Shown here: piece after piece, positions 45,808 through 55,732 of the stretch
Layout: each line of letters opens with the position of its first letter
How positions within the stretch are numbered: position 1 is the stretch's first letter
Origin: Massilia solisilvae
GTDB lineage: Bacteria > Pseudomonadota > Gammaproteobacteria > Burkholderiales > Burkholderiaceae_D
Assembly (NCBI RefSeq): GCF_024753215.1
Contig: NZ_JANUGV010000002.1
Span: forward strand, 682,001 to 746,000
Length of the DNA stretch: 64,000 nt
Reading direction: 5' to 3'
Made by a program: the position numbers and the translations under genes
The notes under the pieces: model-generated
Seen by the model: the letters and a program-made list of their open reading frames with translations, nothing else
Told to the model about the DNA's origin: nothing
Databases searched by the model: none

Positions 45808-46572
45808 TCAGGCCTTGGCCGCGGTGGGCACGTCCTTGCCAACGGTGACCGGGGCGCCGGCCGCCTCGAGCGGGGCGACGAAGTTCAGCAGCTGCAGCGC
45901 CAGCTTGCCGCGCTTGCCCAGCGCCGGGTCGAAGCGGTACGCGGTGACCGAGCAGTTGGGTACGTCGCCGGCGCGGTCGGCCTCGAGGATGGCCGCTTCG
46001 TCGAGCCGCTCGATCAGGTAGCGGAAGCAGTTGACGATGACCTGGTGCGCGACGATCAGCACCCGCTCGCGGCAGTATTCGCGGGTGAGCGTGTCGAGCA
46101 CGCTGCGCAGGCGCAGGATCACGTCGCACCAGCTCTCGCCGCCGGGCGGGCGGAAATAGAACTTGCCCACGTGCTGGCGCTGCTCGTACAGCTCCGGGTA
46201 CTTGTGCTTGATGCCGTGCGTGGTCAGGCGGTCGAGGATGCCGAATTCCTTTTCGCGCAGGCGCTCGTCCACCTGCACCGCCAGCAGCTCGCTGCGGTCG
46301 AGCCGCTCGAGCACCGCGAGCGCGGTCTGGCGCGCGCGCACGTAGGGCGAGTGCAGCACCACGTTCGGCTGGCGCGCGGCGGGCAGGGCGGCAAACCACG
46401 TGGCCAGCGCCGCGGACTGGCGCACGCCCAGCGCCGACAGCGGCACGTCCACGTCGCGTTCGGCGATCTGGATGTGCAGCCCGGCCGCGGCCTCGGCCGC
46501 GTCGCGCGCGACGTTGCCCGCACTTTGTCCGTGCCGCACCAGCCAGATTTCCTGAGGCCACTTTTGCTCCAT
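45808..46572 (-). CDS. Histidine phosphatase (phosphoglycerate-mutase-like)
   Basis: A 254-residue histidine-phosphatase superfamily protein. LVRHGQSAGN at 11-20 gives the phospho-accepting His14. RPPGGESWCDVILR is the family's conserved middle motif and VAHQVIVNCFRYL has the second His. This looks more like a broad phosphatase or PhoE type than the glycolytic mutase; the substrate is unknown. ATG 46572 was chosen over a GTG one codon earlier. Upstream 284 bp to the divergent HAF-repeat gene has no gene. Confidence 0.88.
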   Translation of the reverse strand: MEQKWPQEIWLVRHGQSAGNVARDAAEAAAGLHIQIAERDVDVPLSALGVRQSAALATWFAALPAARQPNVVLHSPYVRARQTALAVLERLDRSELLAVQVDERLREKEFGILDRLTTHGIKHKYPELYEQRQHVGKFYFRPPGGESWCDVILRLRSVLDTLTREYCRERVLIVAHQVIVNCFRYLIERLDEAAILEADRAGDVPNCSVTAYRFDPALGKRGKLALQLLNFVAPLEAAGAPVTVGKDVPTAAKA

Positions 46573-46856
46573 CACCCGCCCGCGACAAATATTGACACGG
46601 CGTCATCATAGACGGATTCGTCAGCCCGTTCGCGCACGATTCCTGTGGTTACGGAACAGCGTTGCAGCCGGGTTTATTTGTGTGTCGCGGGCAAGTGCAA
46701 TGTCGCAAAAACGCGGCACAACGTGCGTCCGCGCACGGAAAGCGCGGGCCTGAGCAGAACGCCTGATCAGGCTCAGCCCGGCGCGCCGCGGCTGGCCTAG
46801 TCTGGCACTCGTGGAACGTGCGAGCAGCGCTGGCCAACCCATCCGGAGGCAAGATC

Positions 46857-48005
46857 ATGCGAAACAAAACATCATTTTCCATCGCCACCTTCGTGGCGCT
46901 CACGGTGCCACTGCTGGCGCTGGCCGACCCGCGCTACACGGTCACGCCGATCGCCCCGGCCGGGAGCTGGGCCAGCGACATCAATGCCTATGGCCAGGTG
47001 GCGGGCACAATGCTCGTCTCCGGCGGTTCGCACGCGTTCCTGTTTTCCGGCGGCACGCTCACCGACATCGGCACGCTTGGCGGCAGCAGCAGCGAGGCGG
47101 CGCGCATGAACGACTATGGCCAGGTGGTCGGCCGCTCCTCCACCGCCGACGCCTCGTGGGCGCCGTTCATTTACAGCGGCGGCGCGATCGCCCAGGTGCA
47201 GGGGCCCAATTTGCGCGATGTGCAGGGCATTAACAACGCGGGCGCGGTCACCGGCACGGCCTGGATACCCGATGTGGGCGACGGCGGGGAGTGGCACGCC
47301 TACATGCTGGCGGGCGGCACGTTCACCGACCTGGGCACCGTTCCCAGCACCGGCATCAGGTACAGCTATGGAATGGACATCAACGACGCCGGCCACGTCG
47401 TCGGCTACGGCTCACCGGCGGACGGGGGCGGCCCGCCGAACTGGCCGTCCAACCCCATCCTGTACCGCAACGGCGTGATGACCGACCTGGGCAATGACGG
47501 CTTCGCCGAGGGGGAGACCAGTTACGCCAGCGCCATCAATGCCATCGATCAGGTGGTCGGCACGGTCGTCAACTTCCACCTGAGCGAGCCCTATTTCTAC
47601 TATGGGCAGGCGTTCCTGTACCAGGACGGCAAGCTGGCGCGGCTGGGCAGCTTCGGCCCGGACCTGTGGAGCTGGGCCGGCGACGTCAACAACCTGGGGC
47701 AAGTCGTCGGGCGAGGCCAGCTTGGCGACGGCACGCACGGCTTCCTGTACGAGCATGGCCTGTTCACCGACCTGAATGCGCTGATCGACCCGGCCACCGG
47801 CTGGGTCGTCGAGGACGCGACCGGCATCAACGACCTCGGCCAGGTCGCGGGCCGCGCCTGCAAGGACGGGCAATGTTACGCGGTGCGGCTGGACCTGGTG
47901 TCGGCCGTGCCGGCGCCGCAGCAGGCGGCAACGCTGGCGGCCGGTTGCGGCCTGCTGGCGCTGGCATCCCTGCTCAGGCGACCTGCTCGTCGCCGTCGAG
48001 ATTGA
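46857..48005 (+). CDS. HAF-repeat exported protein with PEP-CTERM-like tail
   Basis: A 382-residue secreted protein. Signal peptide cleavage is near residue 23 (LALAD). At least seven copies of an xINxxGQVxG motif follow (DINAYGQVAG at 41-50, then MNDYGQVVG, INNAGAVTG, INDAGHVVG, INAIDQVVG, VNNLGQVVG, INDLGQVAG), the HAF extracellular repeat. The C-terminus is VPAPQQAATLAAGCGLLAL then RRPARRRR, a PEP-CTERM-type sorting signal with PAP in place of PEP. SD CCGGAGG precedes ATG 46857. Its 3' end overlaps that of tcyP by 32 bp. A role in the extracellular matrix is inferred. Confidence 0.82.
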   Translation: MRNKTSFSIATFVALTVPLLALADPRYTVTPIAPAGSWASDINAYGQVAGTMLVSGGSHAFLFSGGTLTDIGTLGGSSSEAARMNDYGQVVGRSSTADASWAPFIYSGGAIAQVQGPNLRDVQGINNAGAVTGTAWIPDVGDGGEWHAYMLAGGTFTDLGTVPSTGIRYSYGMDINDAGHVVGYGSPADGGGPPNWPSNPILYRNGVMTDLGNDGFAEGETSYASAINAIDQVVGTVVNFHLSEPYFYYGQAFLYQDGKLARLGSFGPDLWSWAGDVNNLGQVVGRGQLGDGTHGFLYEHGLFTDLNALIDPATGWVVEDATGINDLGQVAGRACKDGQCYAVRLDLVSAVPAPQQAATLAAGCGLLALASLLRRPARRRRD

Positions 48006-49374
48006 CCTCGGCGTCGCTGTTAAACACCTGCAGGTCGGTTTCGCCCAGCACGCGGCTGGCAAAGGTGCCGGCCGCGATCGAGCCGCTGACGTTGATCGCG
48101 GTGCGGCCCATGTCGATCAGCGGCTCGATCGAGATCAACAGGCCGGCCAGCGCCACCGGCAGGTTCATGGCCGACAGCACGATCAGGGCGGCAAAGGTGG
48201 CGCCGCCGCCCACGCCGGCCACGCCCACCGAGCCAAAGGTCACCACCGCCAGCAGCTGCAGCAGGAAGGCCGGCGCCATCGGGTCGATGCCGACGGTGGG
48301 CGCGATCATCACCGCCAGCATGGCCGGGTAGATGCCGGCGCAGCCGTTCTGGCCCATCATCGAGCCGAACGAGGCGGCGAAGTTGGCGATGCCTTCTGGC
48401 GTGCCCAGGCGCGCGGTCTGGGTCTGCACGCTCATCGGGATCGCGCCGGCCGAGGTGCGCGAGGTGAAGGCGAAGGCCAGCACCGGGAAGATCTTGCGGA
48501 AGTAACGGCGCGGGTTCAGGCCGACCCCGGTGACGATCAGCAGGTGCACGCACAGCATCAGCGCCAGCGCGCTGTACGAGGCCAGCACGAAGCTGATCAG
48601 GTTCAGGATGTCCTGCACGCTCGAGTTCGACACCATCTTGGCCATCAGCGCGAACACCCCGAACGGCGTCAGGCGCAGCACCAGGGTCACCATCCGCATC
48701 ACGATCACGTGCGCGACGTGCACGAACTGGCTGAACGACTCGAACACTTCCGGCTTCTTGCCCGCAATGCCGGTGGCCGAGACGCCGATGAACACCGCGA
48801 ACAGCACCACCGCAATGGTCGAGGTCTGGCGCGCGCCGGTCAGGTCGAGGAAGGGGTTGGCCGGAATGAACGACAGGATCATGCTCGGCAGCGAGATTTG
48901 CTGGGCGGTGGCCAGCTTGCCCTCGAGGTAATGGCCGCGCGCCACTTCGGCCGCCGACGAGGCCAGTCCGGCCGCGGTCAGGCCGAAGGTTTTCGCCATC
49001 AGAATGCCGATGGCGGCCGCGATTGCCGTGGTCACCATCAGTGTGCCGATCGTGAGCACGCTGATCTTCCCCAGCGAGCCGGCATCGCGCAGCTTGAGGA
49101 TGGCCTGGATGATCGAGACCATGATGAGCGGCATGATGATCATCTGCAGCAGGCGCACATAGCCTTCGCCGGCGATGTCCAGGTAGGCGCCGGTCTCGGC
49201 CAGCACCGGTGCGCCCGCCCCGTACACGGCCTGCATCCCGGCGCCCAACAGCACGCCCAGGCCAAGCCCGGTAAAGACGCGCCTGGTGAAGGACACGTGG
49301 CTGGCCTGCAGCCAGTACAGCAGCACGCAGGCGGCGAGCGCGACGGCCACGTTGACGATCAGCGGAAGATTCAT
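47974..49374 (-). CDS. tcyP: L-cystine symporter TcyP
   Basis: A 466-residue dicarboxylate/amino acid:cation symporter-family protein that aligns along its whole length, from memory, with E. coli TcyP (YdjN): RLLQMIIMPLIMVSI, FTSRTSAGAIPMSVQTQT, GQNGCAGIYPAMLAVM and AGVGGGATFAALIVL. It imports cystine with cations. The first gene of its transcript; 229 bp upstream separate it from the divergent chemoreceptor. Overlaps the HAF-repeat gene tail to tail. Confidence 0.93.
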   Translation of the reverse strand: MNLPLIVNVAVALAACVLLYWLQASHVSFTRRVFTGLGLGVLLGAGMQAVYGAGAPVLAETGAYLDIAGEGYVRLLQMIIMPLIMVSIIQAILKLRDAGSLGKISVLTIGTLMVTTAIAAAIGILMAKTFGLTAAGLASSAAEVARGHYLEGKLATAQQISLPSMILSFIPANPFLDLTGARQTSTIAVVLFAVFIGVSATGIAGKKPEVFESFSQFVHVAHVIVMRMVTLVLRLTPFGVFALMAKMVSNSSVQDILNLISFVLASYSALALMLCVHLLIVTGVGLNPRRYFRKIFPVLAFAFTSRTSAGAIPMSVQTQTARLGTPEGIANFAASFGSMMGQNGCAGIYPAMLAVMIAPTVGIDPMAPAFLLQLLAVVTFGSVGVAGVGGGATFAALIVLSAMNLPVALAGLLISIEPLIDMGRTAINVSGSIAAGTFASRVLGETDLQVFNSDAEVNLDGDEQVA

Positions 49375-49603
49375 GGGTACCTCGGTGGTTGGCTTGCGCT
49401 CAAGAAATTCAGTCGCAGCATTTTATAGGCAAAGCGGCAGCGTTGCAGCGCCGCGGGCACCCGGCTAAGGAATTCCCTACGACACCTCGCGCACTTTCCT
49501 TACATCGCTTTCCAGCTTGCCTGATTGATTTGCTTACACGGGGCTGACAAGATCGGCCGCGCCAATGCTGGGCAGCTCCCATGTTTAACTTTCCACCTAT
49601 CCC

Positions 49604-51223
49604 ATGCTGAAAAACTTCTCGATTCGATCGCGGCTGGTCTTCCTGATCGCCTTCCTCGCCGCCGAACTGATCGTTGGTGCGGCCATCGGTATTTACAACC
49701 TGGGCTCGGCCAACGGCTCGATGACCTCGATGTACGACAACCGGCTGGTCCCGCTGGGCCAGCTCGACCGCATCGTGCGCATGCTGACCATCAACCAGCT
49801 GAACGTGGCCAAGGCGATCTCGTCGGACGGGGTGGACGTGGACGCGCTGATGAACGAGGTGGACAGCAACATCGTCGAAATCGGCAAGATCTGGACCCAG
49901 TTTGCCGCGACCGAGATGACGCCAGAGGAAAAGGCGCTGGCCGACCGATTCATCGCGGCGCGCACCGCGTTCGTCAAGGAAGGGCTGAAGCCGGCGGTGG
50001 AAGCCGTGCGCGCCCGCAACATCGCCGAGGCGGCCGAGCTGGTGCACAAGCGCATGCCGGCCCTGTTCGCGCCGGTGCGCCAGGACATCAACGACCTGAT
50101 CCAGCTGCAGCTGGACGTGGCCAGCGCCAACCGCAACCATTCGCAGTCCACCTACCAGCTGGTGCGCGTGGTGTGCATCAGCGGCTTGCTGCTGGGGCTG
50201 GCCATGGCCGCCGTCATCGGCGTGATCCTGATTCGGGGCATCGTCAATCCGCTGAACGAAGCCGTTCGCATCGCCGACAGCGTGGCGGCCGGCGACCTGA
50301 CCGAGCGCATCGAGGTCACGTCGAAGGACGAAACCGGGCGCCTGATGCAGGCGCTGAAGGACATGAACGAAGGCCTGGCGACGATCGTCGGCCAGGTGCG
50401 GGCCGGCACCGACACCATCGCCACCGCCGCCGGGCAGATCGCGGCCGGCAACGTGGACCTGTCGGCGCGCACCGAACACCAGGCCAGCTCGCTCGAGGAA
50501 ACCGCGTCGTCGATGGAGGAGCTGACCTCGACCGTGAAGCAGAACGCCGAGAACGCGCGCCAGGCTAACGTGCTGGCGGTGTCGGCCTCGGAGGTGGCGG
50601 GCAAGGGCGGGGCGGTGGTTGCCGAGGTGGTGCAGACGATGGGCGCGATCAACGAATCGGCGCGGCAGATCGTGGACATCATCGCCGTCATCGACGGTAT
50701 TGCCTTCCAGACCAACATCCTGGCGCTGAACGCCGCCGTCGAGGCCGCCCGCGCCGGCGAGCAGGGGCGCGGCTTTGCCGTCGTCGCCGGCGAGGTGCGC
50801 AGCCTGGCCCAGCGCAGCGCCGCCGCGGCCAAGGAAATCAAGGCGCTGATCGACGATTCGGTGGACAAGATCCGCGCCGGCTCGACCCTGGTGGACCAGG
50901 CCGGCGACACCATGGCCGACATCGTCCAGGGCGTCAGCCGCGTGACCGACATCATGGCCGAGATCAGCGCCGCCAGCCAGGAGCAGACCGCCGGCATCGA
51001 GCAGGTGAACAAGGCGATCTCGCAGATGGACCAGGCCACCCAGCAGAATGCCGCGCTGGTCGAGCAGGCCACGGCGGCGGCCCAGGCCCTGCGCGACGAG
51101 TCGGACCGGCTGGCGCGCGCGGTGGACACCTTCCGCCTGCAGGCCGCGGGCGGGCAGGCGCGCTCGCCGCTGGCCGTCGGCGCGCGCGCACCCGCCCGGG
51201 CACTGCCCGCCGCAAGCTACTGA
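49604..51223 (+). CDS. Methyl-accepting chemotaxis protein, tandem copy 1
   Basis: A 539-residue chemoreceptor: membrane helix ~11-30, a periplasmic four-helix-bundle ligand domain (~35-185), second helix ~188-212 ([19 protein letters not shown]), HAMP, and a Tar-type signalling domain with the tip [21 protein letters not shown]. It lacks the C-terminal CheR-docking pentapeptide and ends in an Ala/Arg/Pro tail. The ligand is not evident. The signalling half is nearly the same as in the next gene, pointing to recent duplication. ATG start has a weak ribosome site. Confidence 0.92.
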   Translation: MLKNFSIRSRLVFLIAFLAAELIVGAAIGIYNLGSANGSMTSMYDNRLVPLGQLDRIVRMLTINQLNVAKAISSDGVDVDALMNEVDSNIVEIGKIWTQFAATEMTPEEKALADRFIAARTAFVKEGLKPAVEAVRARNIAEAAELVHKRMPALFAPVRQDINDLIQLQLDVASANRNHSQSTYQLVRVVCISGLLLGLAMAAVIGVILIRGIVNPLNEAVRIADSVAAGDLTERIEVTSKDETGRLMQALKDMNEGLATIVGQVRAGTDTIATAAGQIAAGNVDLSARTEHQASSLEETASSMEELTSTVKQNAENARQANVLAVSASEVAGKGGAVVAEVVQTMGAINESARQIVDIIAVIDGIAFQTNILALNAAVEAARAGEQGRGFAVVAGEVRSLAQRSAAAAKEIKALIDDSVDKIRAGSTLVDQAGDTMADIVQGVSRVTDIMAEISAASQEQTAGIEQVNKAISQMDQATQQNAALVEQATAAAQALRDESDRLARAVDTFRLQAAGGQARSPLAVGARAPARALPAASY

Positions 51224-51338
51224 GTGGCTCCCGGTGCGCAGCGTTTCCTTGCTGCGCATCAAGTTTGGCGATAAAACCGTCGCTGTGTGTGCACAGCACA
51301 ACGAATTCGTGAAATTCTGCGGCCAAGTCTTCACTTTG

Positions 51339-51368
51339 TTTCCACGGGACATCCGTTATTCCTATAAT
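51339..51368 (+). promoter_or_regulatory. Candidate sigma-70 promoter for tandem chemoreceptor 2
   Basis: TTTCCA (51339-51344), 18-bp spacer, perfect TATAAT (51363-51368), 55 bp before the ATG at 51424. The -35 box is weak. It suggests the second receptor gene can be expressed separately from the first. Confidence 0.45.
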
Positions 51369-51423
51369 CGTCCGGATTGCATTGCGGTAACGGAAATTCA
51401 ACCCAACAGGAAAAGAGCAGCAG

Positions 51424-53142
51424 ATGTTCAAGAACCTCACGATCAAGACCCGGCTCATCTTCGTCATCGTTCTGCTCGGACTCGAGCTGATCGTGGGCGC
51501 CGTGGTCGGCCTGGTCAGCCTCGGCCATGCGAATGCCGACATGACCTCGATGTACAACGATCGCCTGGTGTGCCTGGGTCAGCTCGACCGCGTCGTCCGT
51601 GCCTTCAACCTGAACCAGCTGGCGGTGGCCAAGGCCGTCACCGCCGACGCCAAGGACGTGCCGAACCTGCTGGCTGAGATCGAGCACAACCGCGCCGTCA
51701 TCGACGAGCAGTGGAAGGCCTACATGGCGACCAAGCTGACGCCGGAAGAGGTGCAGATTGCCGACCGCTTCACCAAGGCGCGCGCGCAGTTCCTCGAAAC
51801 CGGCCTGAACCCGGCCGTGGCCGCGGTGCGTGCCGGCGACATGCAGGCCGCCACCGCCCTCGTCCAGGGCAACGTGGACAAGCAGTTCCAGGCCATCCGC
51901 AAGGAAATCAACGCGCTGATCAAGCTGCAGATGGACGAGGCCGAGAAGCTCAACGAAAACTCGCGCTCGATGTATGAACTGGTGCGGGTGGTTTGCCTGA
52001 CCGGCATGGCCTTTGGCCTGGTGCTGGCCGGCGTGGTCGGCGCCATGCTGATCCGCGGCATCGTCAACCCGCTGGAAGAAGCCGTGCGCATCGCCCACGC
52101 GGTGGCGGCCGGCGACCTGACCCAGGACATCGACGTCCGCTCCAAGGACGAGACCGGCCGCCTGATGCAGGCGCTCAAGGACATGAACGAAGGGCTGGTC
52201 AAGATCGTCGGCCACGTGCGCGGCGGCACCGATACCATTGCCACCGCCGCCGGCCAGATCGCCGCCGGCAACCTGGACCTGTCCTCGCGCACCGAGCAGC
52301 AGGCCAGCTCGCTGGAAGAGACCGCCTCGTCGATGGAAGAACTGACCTCGACCGTGAAGCAGAACGCCGAGAACGCGCGCCAGGCCAACGTGCTGGCGGT
52401 GTCGGCCTCGGAAGTGGCGGGCAAGGGCGGCGCCGTGGTGTCGGAGGTGGTCGAGACCATGGGCGCGATCAACGAGTCGGCCAAGAAGATCGTGGACATC
52501 ATTGCCGTCATCGACGGCATCGCCTTCCAGACCAACATCCTGGCGCTGAACGCGGCGGTCGAGGCGGCCCGTGCGGGCGAGCAGGGCCGCGGCTTCGCGG
52601 TGGTGGCCGGCGAGGTGCGCAACCTGGCCCAGCGCAGCGCCGCGGCGGCCAAGGAAATCAAGGGCCTGATCGACGACTCGGTGGACAAGGTGCGCACCGG
52701 CTCGATGCTGGTGGATCAGGCCGGCGCCACGATGGCCGAGATCGTGCAGAGCGTCAGCCGCGTGACCGACATCATGGCCGAGATCACCGCCGCCAGCCAG
52801 GAACAGACCTCGGGCATCGAGCAGGTGAACCAGGCGATCGTGCAGATGGACCAGGCGACCTCGCAGAACGCGGCGCTGGTCGAGGAAGCGTCGGCCGCGG
52901 CCCAGTCGCTGCAGGAAGAGGCGGACCGCCTCGCGCGCGCCGTGGGCACCTTCCAGCTGCACGCATCGCTGGCGCAGGCGCCGGCGGCAAGCAGCCGCCC
53001 TGCAGCGACCAGCACGGCGCTGGTGCCGGTGGCGCGCGCCGCCAAGCCGGCCGCCAAGCCGGCCGCACCGGCTGCCGCCCGCCCGGCAGCACGCAAGCCG
53101 GCCTCGGTCCCGGCCGGCGAGGATGACTGGGAAGAGTTCTGA
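51424..53142 (+). CDS. Methyl-accepting chemotaxis protein, tandem copy 2
   Basis: A 572-residue chemoreceptor with the same layout as its upstream neighbour (LTIKTRLIFVIVLLGLELIVG membrane start, four-helix-bundle sensor, HAMP, Tar-type signalling domain) and long identical stretches in the signalling half. Unlike copy 1 it has an Ala/Pro/Lys-rich flexible linker (~520-560) ending in DDWEEF, a CheR/CheB tether motif. It can therefore recruit the methylation enzymes and assist neighbours lacking a tether. Sensor halves differ enough that the two may see different ligands. Confidence 0.93.
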   Translation: MFKNLTIKTRLIFVIVLLGLELIVGAVVGLVSLGHANADMTSMYNDRLVCLGQLDRVVRAFNLNQLAVAKAVTADAKDVPNLLAEIEHNRAVIDEQWKAYMATKLTPEEVQIADRFTKARAQFLETGLNPAVAAVRAGDMQAATALVQGNVDKQFQAIRKEINALIKLQMDEAEKLNENSRSMYELVRVVCLTGMAFGLVLAGVVGAMLIRGIVNPLEEAVRIAHAVAAGDLTQDIDVRSKDETGRLMQALKDMNEGLVKIVGHVRGGTDTIATAAGQIAAGNLDLSSRTEQQASSLEETASSMEELTSTVKQNAENARQANVLAVSASEVAGKGGAVVSEVVETMGAINESAKKIVDIIAVIDGIAFQTNILALNAAVEAARAGEQGRGFAVVAGEVRNLAQRSAAAAKEIKGLIDDSVDKVRTGSMLVDQAGATMAEIVQSVSRVTDIMAEITAASQEQTSGIEQVNQAIVQMDQATSQNAALVEEASAAAQSLQEEADRLARAVGTFQLHASLAQAPAASSRPAATSTALVPVARAAKPAAKPAAPAAARPAARKPASVPAGEDDWEEF

Positions 53143-53238
53143 TCCGCGGTTTGTTTCGCGCCTGCGCTTGATCGAGCGCAGTGTCCCGCACCGCGCGCGA
53201 GCGAGCATGTAGCTTGTTCCTGTGGTCGGGGAGCACCG

Positions 53239-53754
53239 ATGAAGGACTCTGTCACGCCCCGTGCGGATCGCCGCCCGGCCTTGCTCCGGCTGGTGTGTGC
53301 CGCACAACTGTTCACCATCCTGCTGGCGCCCGCCTGGGCCCAGCATTCCCCGGGCCACGGGGGTAACCCCGGCCCGCACGGTGGCGCGCCCGGCTGGCAT
53401 GGCGGCGCGTCCGGCTGGCATGGCGGCCACGGCCCGGGTCCGGCGTGGCACGGCGACATCCGCCACTTCAACGATCACGACCGCCATGTGTGGAGCGGCG
53501 GACACTGGTACCACGGCCCGCACTCCGGCCACGACGGCTGGTGGTGGGTGGTCGGCGGCACCTGGTACCCCTACGGTGTGCCGGTCTATCCCTATCCCAA
53601 TCCCTACATTCCCCCGCTGCTGGCGCCAAGTCCGCCCCCGGGCGTGGCGGCCGTGCCCCAGTTCTGGTATTTCTGCCCGGGCACCGGCGCTTACTACCCC
53701 TATATTGCATCCTGCCCCGGCGGCTGGGTGCAGGTTCCGGCAGAGGTTCGTTGA
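53239..53754 (+). CDS. Secreted Gly/His/Trp-rich protein
   Basis: A 171-residue exported protein with a signal peptide (cleavage after PAWA, residue 34). The first mature part is a Gly-His-Pro-Trp repeat (PGWHGG, SGWHGGHG), followed by Trp/Tyr-rich segments (GHDGWWWVVGG, PYPYPNPYIPP). The C-terminus FWYFCPGTGAYYPYIASCPGGW is a conserved motif of small secreted proteins common in Burkholderiales, function unknown. His-rich repeats may bind metal. It lies ~100 bp after the receptor gene and may have its own promoter. Confidence 0.75.
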   Translation: MKDSVTPRADRRPALLRLVCAAQLFTILLAPAWAQHSPGHGGNPGPHGGAPGWHGGASGWHGGHGPGPAWHGDIRHFNDHDRHVWSGGHWYHGPHSGHDGWWWVVGGTWYPYGVPVYPYPNPYIPPLLAPSPPPGVAAVPQFWYFCPGTGAYYPYIASCPGGWVQVPAEVR

Positions 53755-53940
53755 GCGCCGGCGCCCGCGAACTCGGGCGCCGCATCCAGGGTCTGATGAT
53801 GCAGAACGGCCGGGTTGGCGCATGCCTGCCCGGCCGGCAAATGCCGGGCGCCAGCCGTTCCCGCTGCCTTGTTCAGGGTGACAGTTGAGTGTAAGATCTC
53901 TGGATTAAATTCATCAAACGATGAAAAAGTGGAGGTTCGA

Positions 53941-54684
53941 ATGGATTTGTCTGGAAAGGTAATCGTCGTCACTGGTGGCGCCCAAGGCATCGGCCTGGCC
54001 ATCGCCCAGCGCTGCGCGGCAAGCGGTGCGCATGTGGCGATCTGGGACCTGCGCGAGGATGCGGTCACGGCCGCCATCGACACCGTGCGCAGCGATGCGC
54101 CGCAGGCGAAGGTGGCCGGGTTCACGGTCAACGTGGCAGACATGGATGCCGTGCGCGAAGCGGCCGCCGGTACCCTGGGCGCGTTCGGCCGCATCGACGG
54201 ACTGGTCAACAACGCCGGCATCGTGGCCGACGCCCAGCTCACCAAGATGAGCGAAGAGCAGTGGGACCGGGTGATCGACGTCAACCTGAAAGGCGTGTTC
54301 AACTGCACCCGCAGCACGGTGGACGCGCTGATCTCCAGCGCCGGCGCGATCGTCAACATCTCGTCGATTGTCGGCCTGTCGGGCAATTTCGGGCAAACCA
54401 ACTACGCCGCCGCCAAGGCTGGTGTGCTGGGCATGACCAAAACCTGGTCGCGCGAGCTGGGCCGCAAGGGCGTGCGCTGCAACGCCGTGTGCCCGGGCTT
54501 CATCAGCACCGCGATCATCAAGGACGTGCCGCAGCACGTGATGGACGAGATGGTGCAGAAGGTCCCGCAAAAACGCCTGGGCAAGCCGGGCGAAATCGCG
54601 TCGGCGGTGGTGTTCCTGCTGTCGGACGAAGCCAGCTACGTCAACGGCGCCACGCTGGAAGTGACGGGCGGCCTGACGATCTGA
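53941..54684 (+). CDS. SDR oxidoreductase, FabG-like
   Basis: A 247-residue short-chain dehydrogenase with GGAQGIG near residue 12, NNAG at ~86-89, a catalytic SSIVG serine and YAAAK, plus PGFISTAI and a C-terminal VTGGLTI. These match 3-oxoacyl-ACP/acetoacetyl-CoA reductase-type enzymes. The NADPH-type reductase role in fatty acid or PHB metabolism is inferred; the nearest operon (mhp) is on the other strand. ATG 53941 follows GTGGAGG; the frame is open further upstream but non-conserved. Confidence 0.82.
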   Translation: MDLSGKVIVVTGGAQGIGLAIAQRCAASGAHVAIWDLREDAVTAAIDTVRSDAPQAKVAGFTVNVADMDAVREAAAGTLGAFGRIDGLVNNAGIVADAQLTKMSEEQWDRVIDVNLKGVFNCTRSTVDALISSAGAIVNISSIVGLSGNFGQTNYAAAKAGVLGMTKTWSRELGRKGVRCNAVCPGFISTAIIKDVPQHVMDEMVQKVPQKRLGKPGEIASAVVFLLSDEASYVNGATLEVTGGLTI

Positions 54685-54704
54685 GGCTGGCGGAAAGCGG
54701 TTTG

Positions 54705-54806
54705 GTAGGGTGGGCAGATTCTGCCCACGCGTTCAACCAGCTTGAGCCGATCGCGGCGTCAGTCAAAGCCGCCTGAACGCGTGGGCAGACAAGCTGCCCA
54801 CCCTAC
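54705..54806. repeat. Dispersed palindromic repeat, copy 4
   Basis: 102 bp, GTAGGGTGGGCAG at the left and CTGCCCACCCTAC at the right, enclosing CTGCCCACGCGTTCAA and TGAACGCGTGGGCAG. It lies between two convergent genes, 20 bp after the SDR stop and 9 bp before the mhpC stop, like copy 2. Unlike the others the inner stem ends are GCAG rather than GCGGG. Confidence 0.88.
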
Positions 54807-54815
54807 GATCCTGCG

Positions 54816-55685
54816 TCAGTGTGCCAGGAAGTCCAGCACCATGCGGTTGAACGCCTCCGCATGTTCCCATTGGGCCCAGTGCCCGCAGCGGCTGAAGATG
54901 TGCATCTGCGCGTTCGGAATGCCGGCGATCAGCCGCAACCCGGTGTCCATCGGCACGAAACGGTCGTCGCGCCCCCAGATCACGAGCGTTTGGGCGCTGA
55001 TTTCGCCAAGGCGCGCGCTGTAGTCGGTGAACTGCTTCGGATTGGCCGCAAGGCTCTTCACGAAGTTCTCCAGGTGGTCGCGGCGCGCCAGGATATTGTC
55101 CAGGCGCTGTTGCATCAGGTCGTCCGTGATCGCGCTGGCGTCGTGCACGAACACGTTCATCAGCCGTTTCAGGTTCTCGATGGTCGGTTCGCGATACACG
55201 CCATTGAGCTGCTTGATGCCTTCGGTGGGCATCGGCGCGTACAGGCTGGCGCCGCTGGTGCCGCCGCCCATCAGCACCAGCTTGCCGATGCGGTCCGGAT
55301 GCGCGAGCGCGAACGCCACCGCGCTGTGGGCGCCCATCGAATTGCCCAGGATGTGCACGCGCCCGAGCTCCAGCGCATCGACCAGGCCCTTGAGGATGCT
55401 CGCGTTCAGCTCCGAACGCGAACCGGTGTTGACGATCGAGTCGCTCTTGCCCCAGCCCGGGCAATCCATCAGGATGACCCGGTAGCCGGCGCCGACCAGC
55501 GGCTCGATATTGCGGTGGAAGTTGGCCCAGCCGGTCGCGCCCGGGCCGGAGCCGTGCAGCATCACGACCGTCTCGGCGCCGCTGCCGACATCGTTGTAGT
55601 GGATGTTCAACTCCACATCGCCATGCTTGATGCGCGCCAGCTTGCTGGTCGATGCCTCGCTCAACGTGATTGCGTTTGCCGCCAT
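54816..55685 (-). CDS. mhpC: meta-Cleavage product hydrolase
   Basis: A 289-residue alpha/beta hydrolase that splits the C-C bond of the ring-opened dienoate in the meta-cleavage pathway. [10 protein letters not shown] (44-53) forms the oxyanion region, GNSMGAHSA carries nucleophile Ser116, and the acid and base lie in GRDDRFVP and CGHWAQWE. These are hallmarks of the MhpC/BphD/HsaD group. ATG 55685 has AAAGGAA upstream; the frame reads on upstream through mhpE antisense and was not used. Last gene of the operon. Confidence 0.9.
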   Translation of the reverse strand: MAANAITLSEASTSKLARIKHGDVELNIHYNDVGSGAETVVMLHGSGPGATGWANFHRNIEPLVGAGYRVILMDCPGWGKSDSIVNTGSRSELNASILKGLVDALELGRVHILGNSMGAHSAVAFALAHPDRIGKLVLMGGGTSGASLYAPMPTEGIKQLNGVYREPTIENLKRLMNVFVHDASAITDDLMQQRLDNILARRDHLENFVKSLAANPKQFTDYSARLGEISAQTLVIWGRDDRFVPMDTGLRLIAGIPNAQMHIFSRCGHWAQWEHAEAFNRMVLDFLAH

Positions 55686-55732
55686 CTTGGTGTTCCTTTC
55701 TGCGTTAATGCCCGCACTGGGGCCGACGTGAT

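Noticed and set aside
46573..46856. Possible sigma-54 site (TGGCAC near 46811) upstream of the HAF-repeat gene, as reported for some PEP-CTERM genes.
   Set aside because: The -12 GC element is not at the required spacing, so the match is not better than chance. No gene is seen in this gap.
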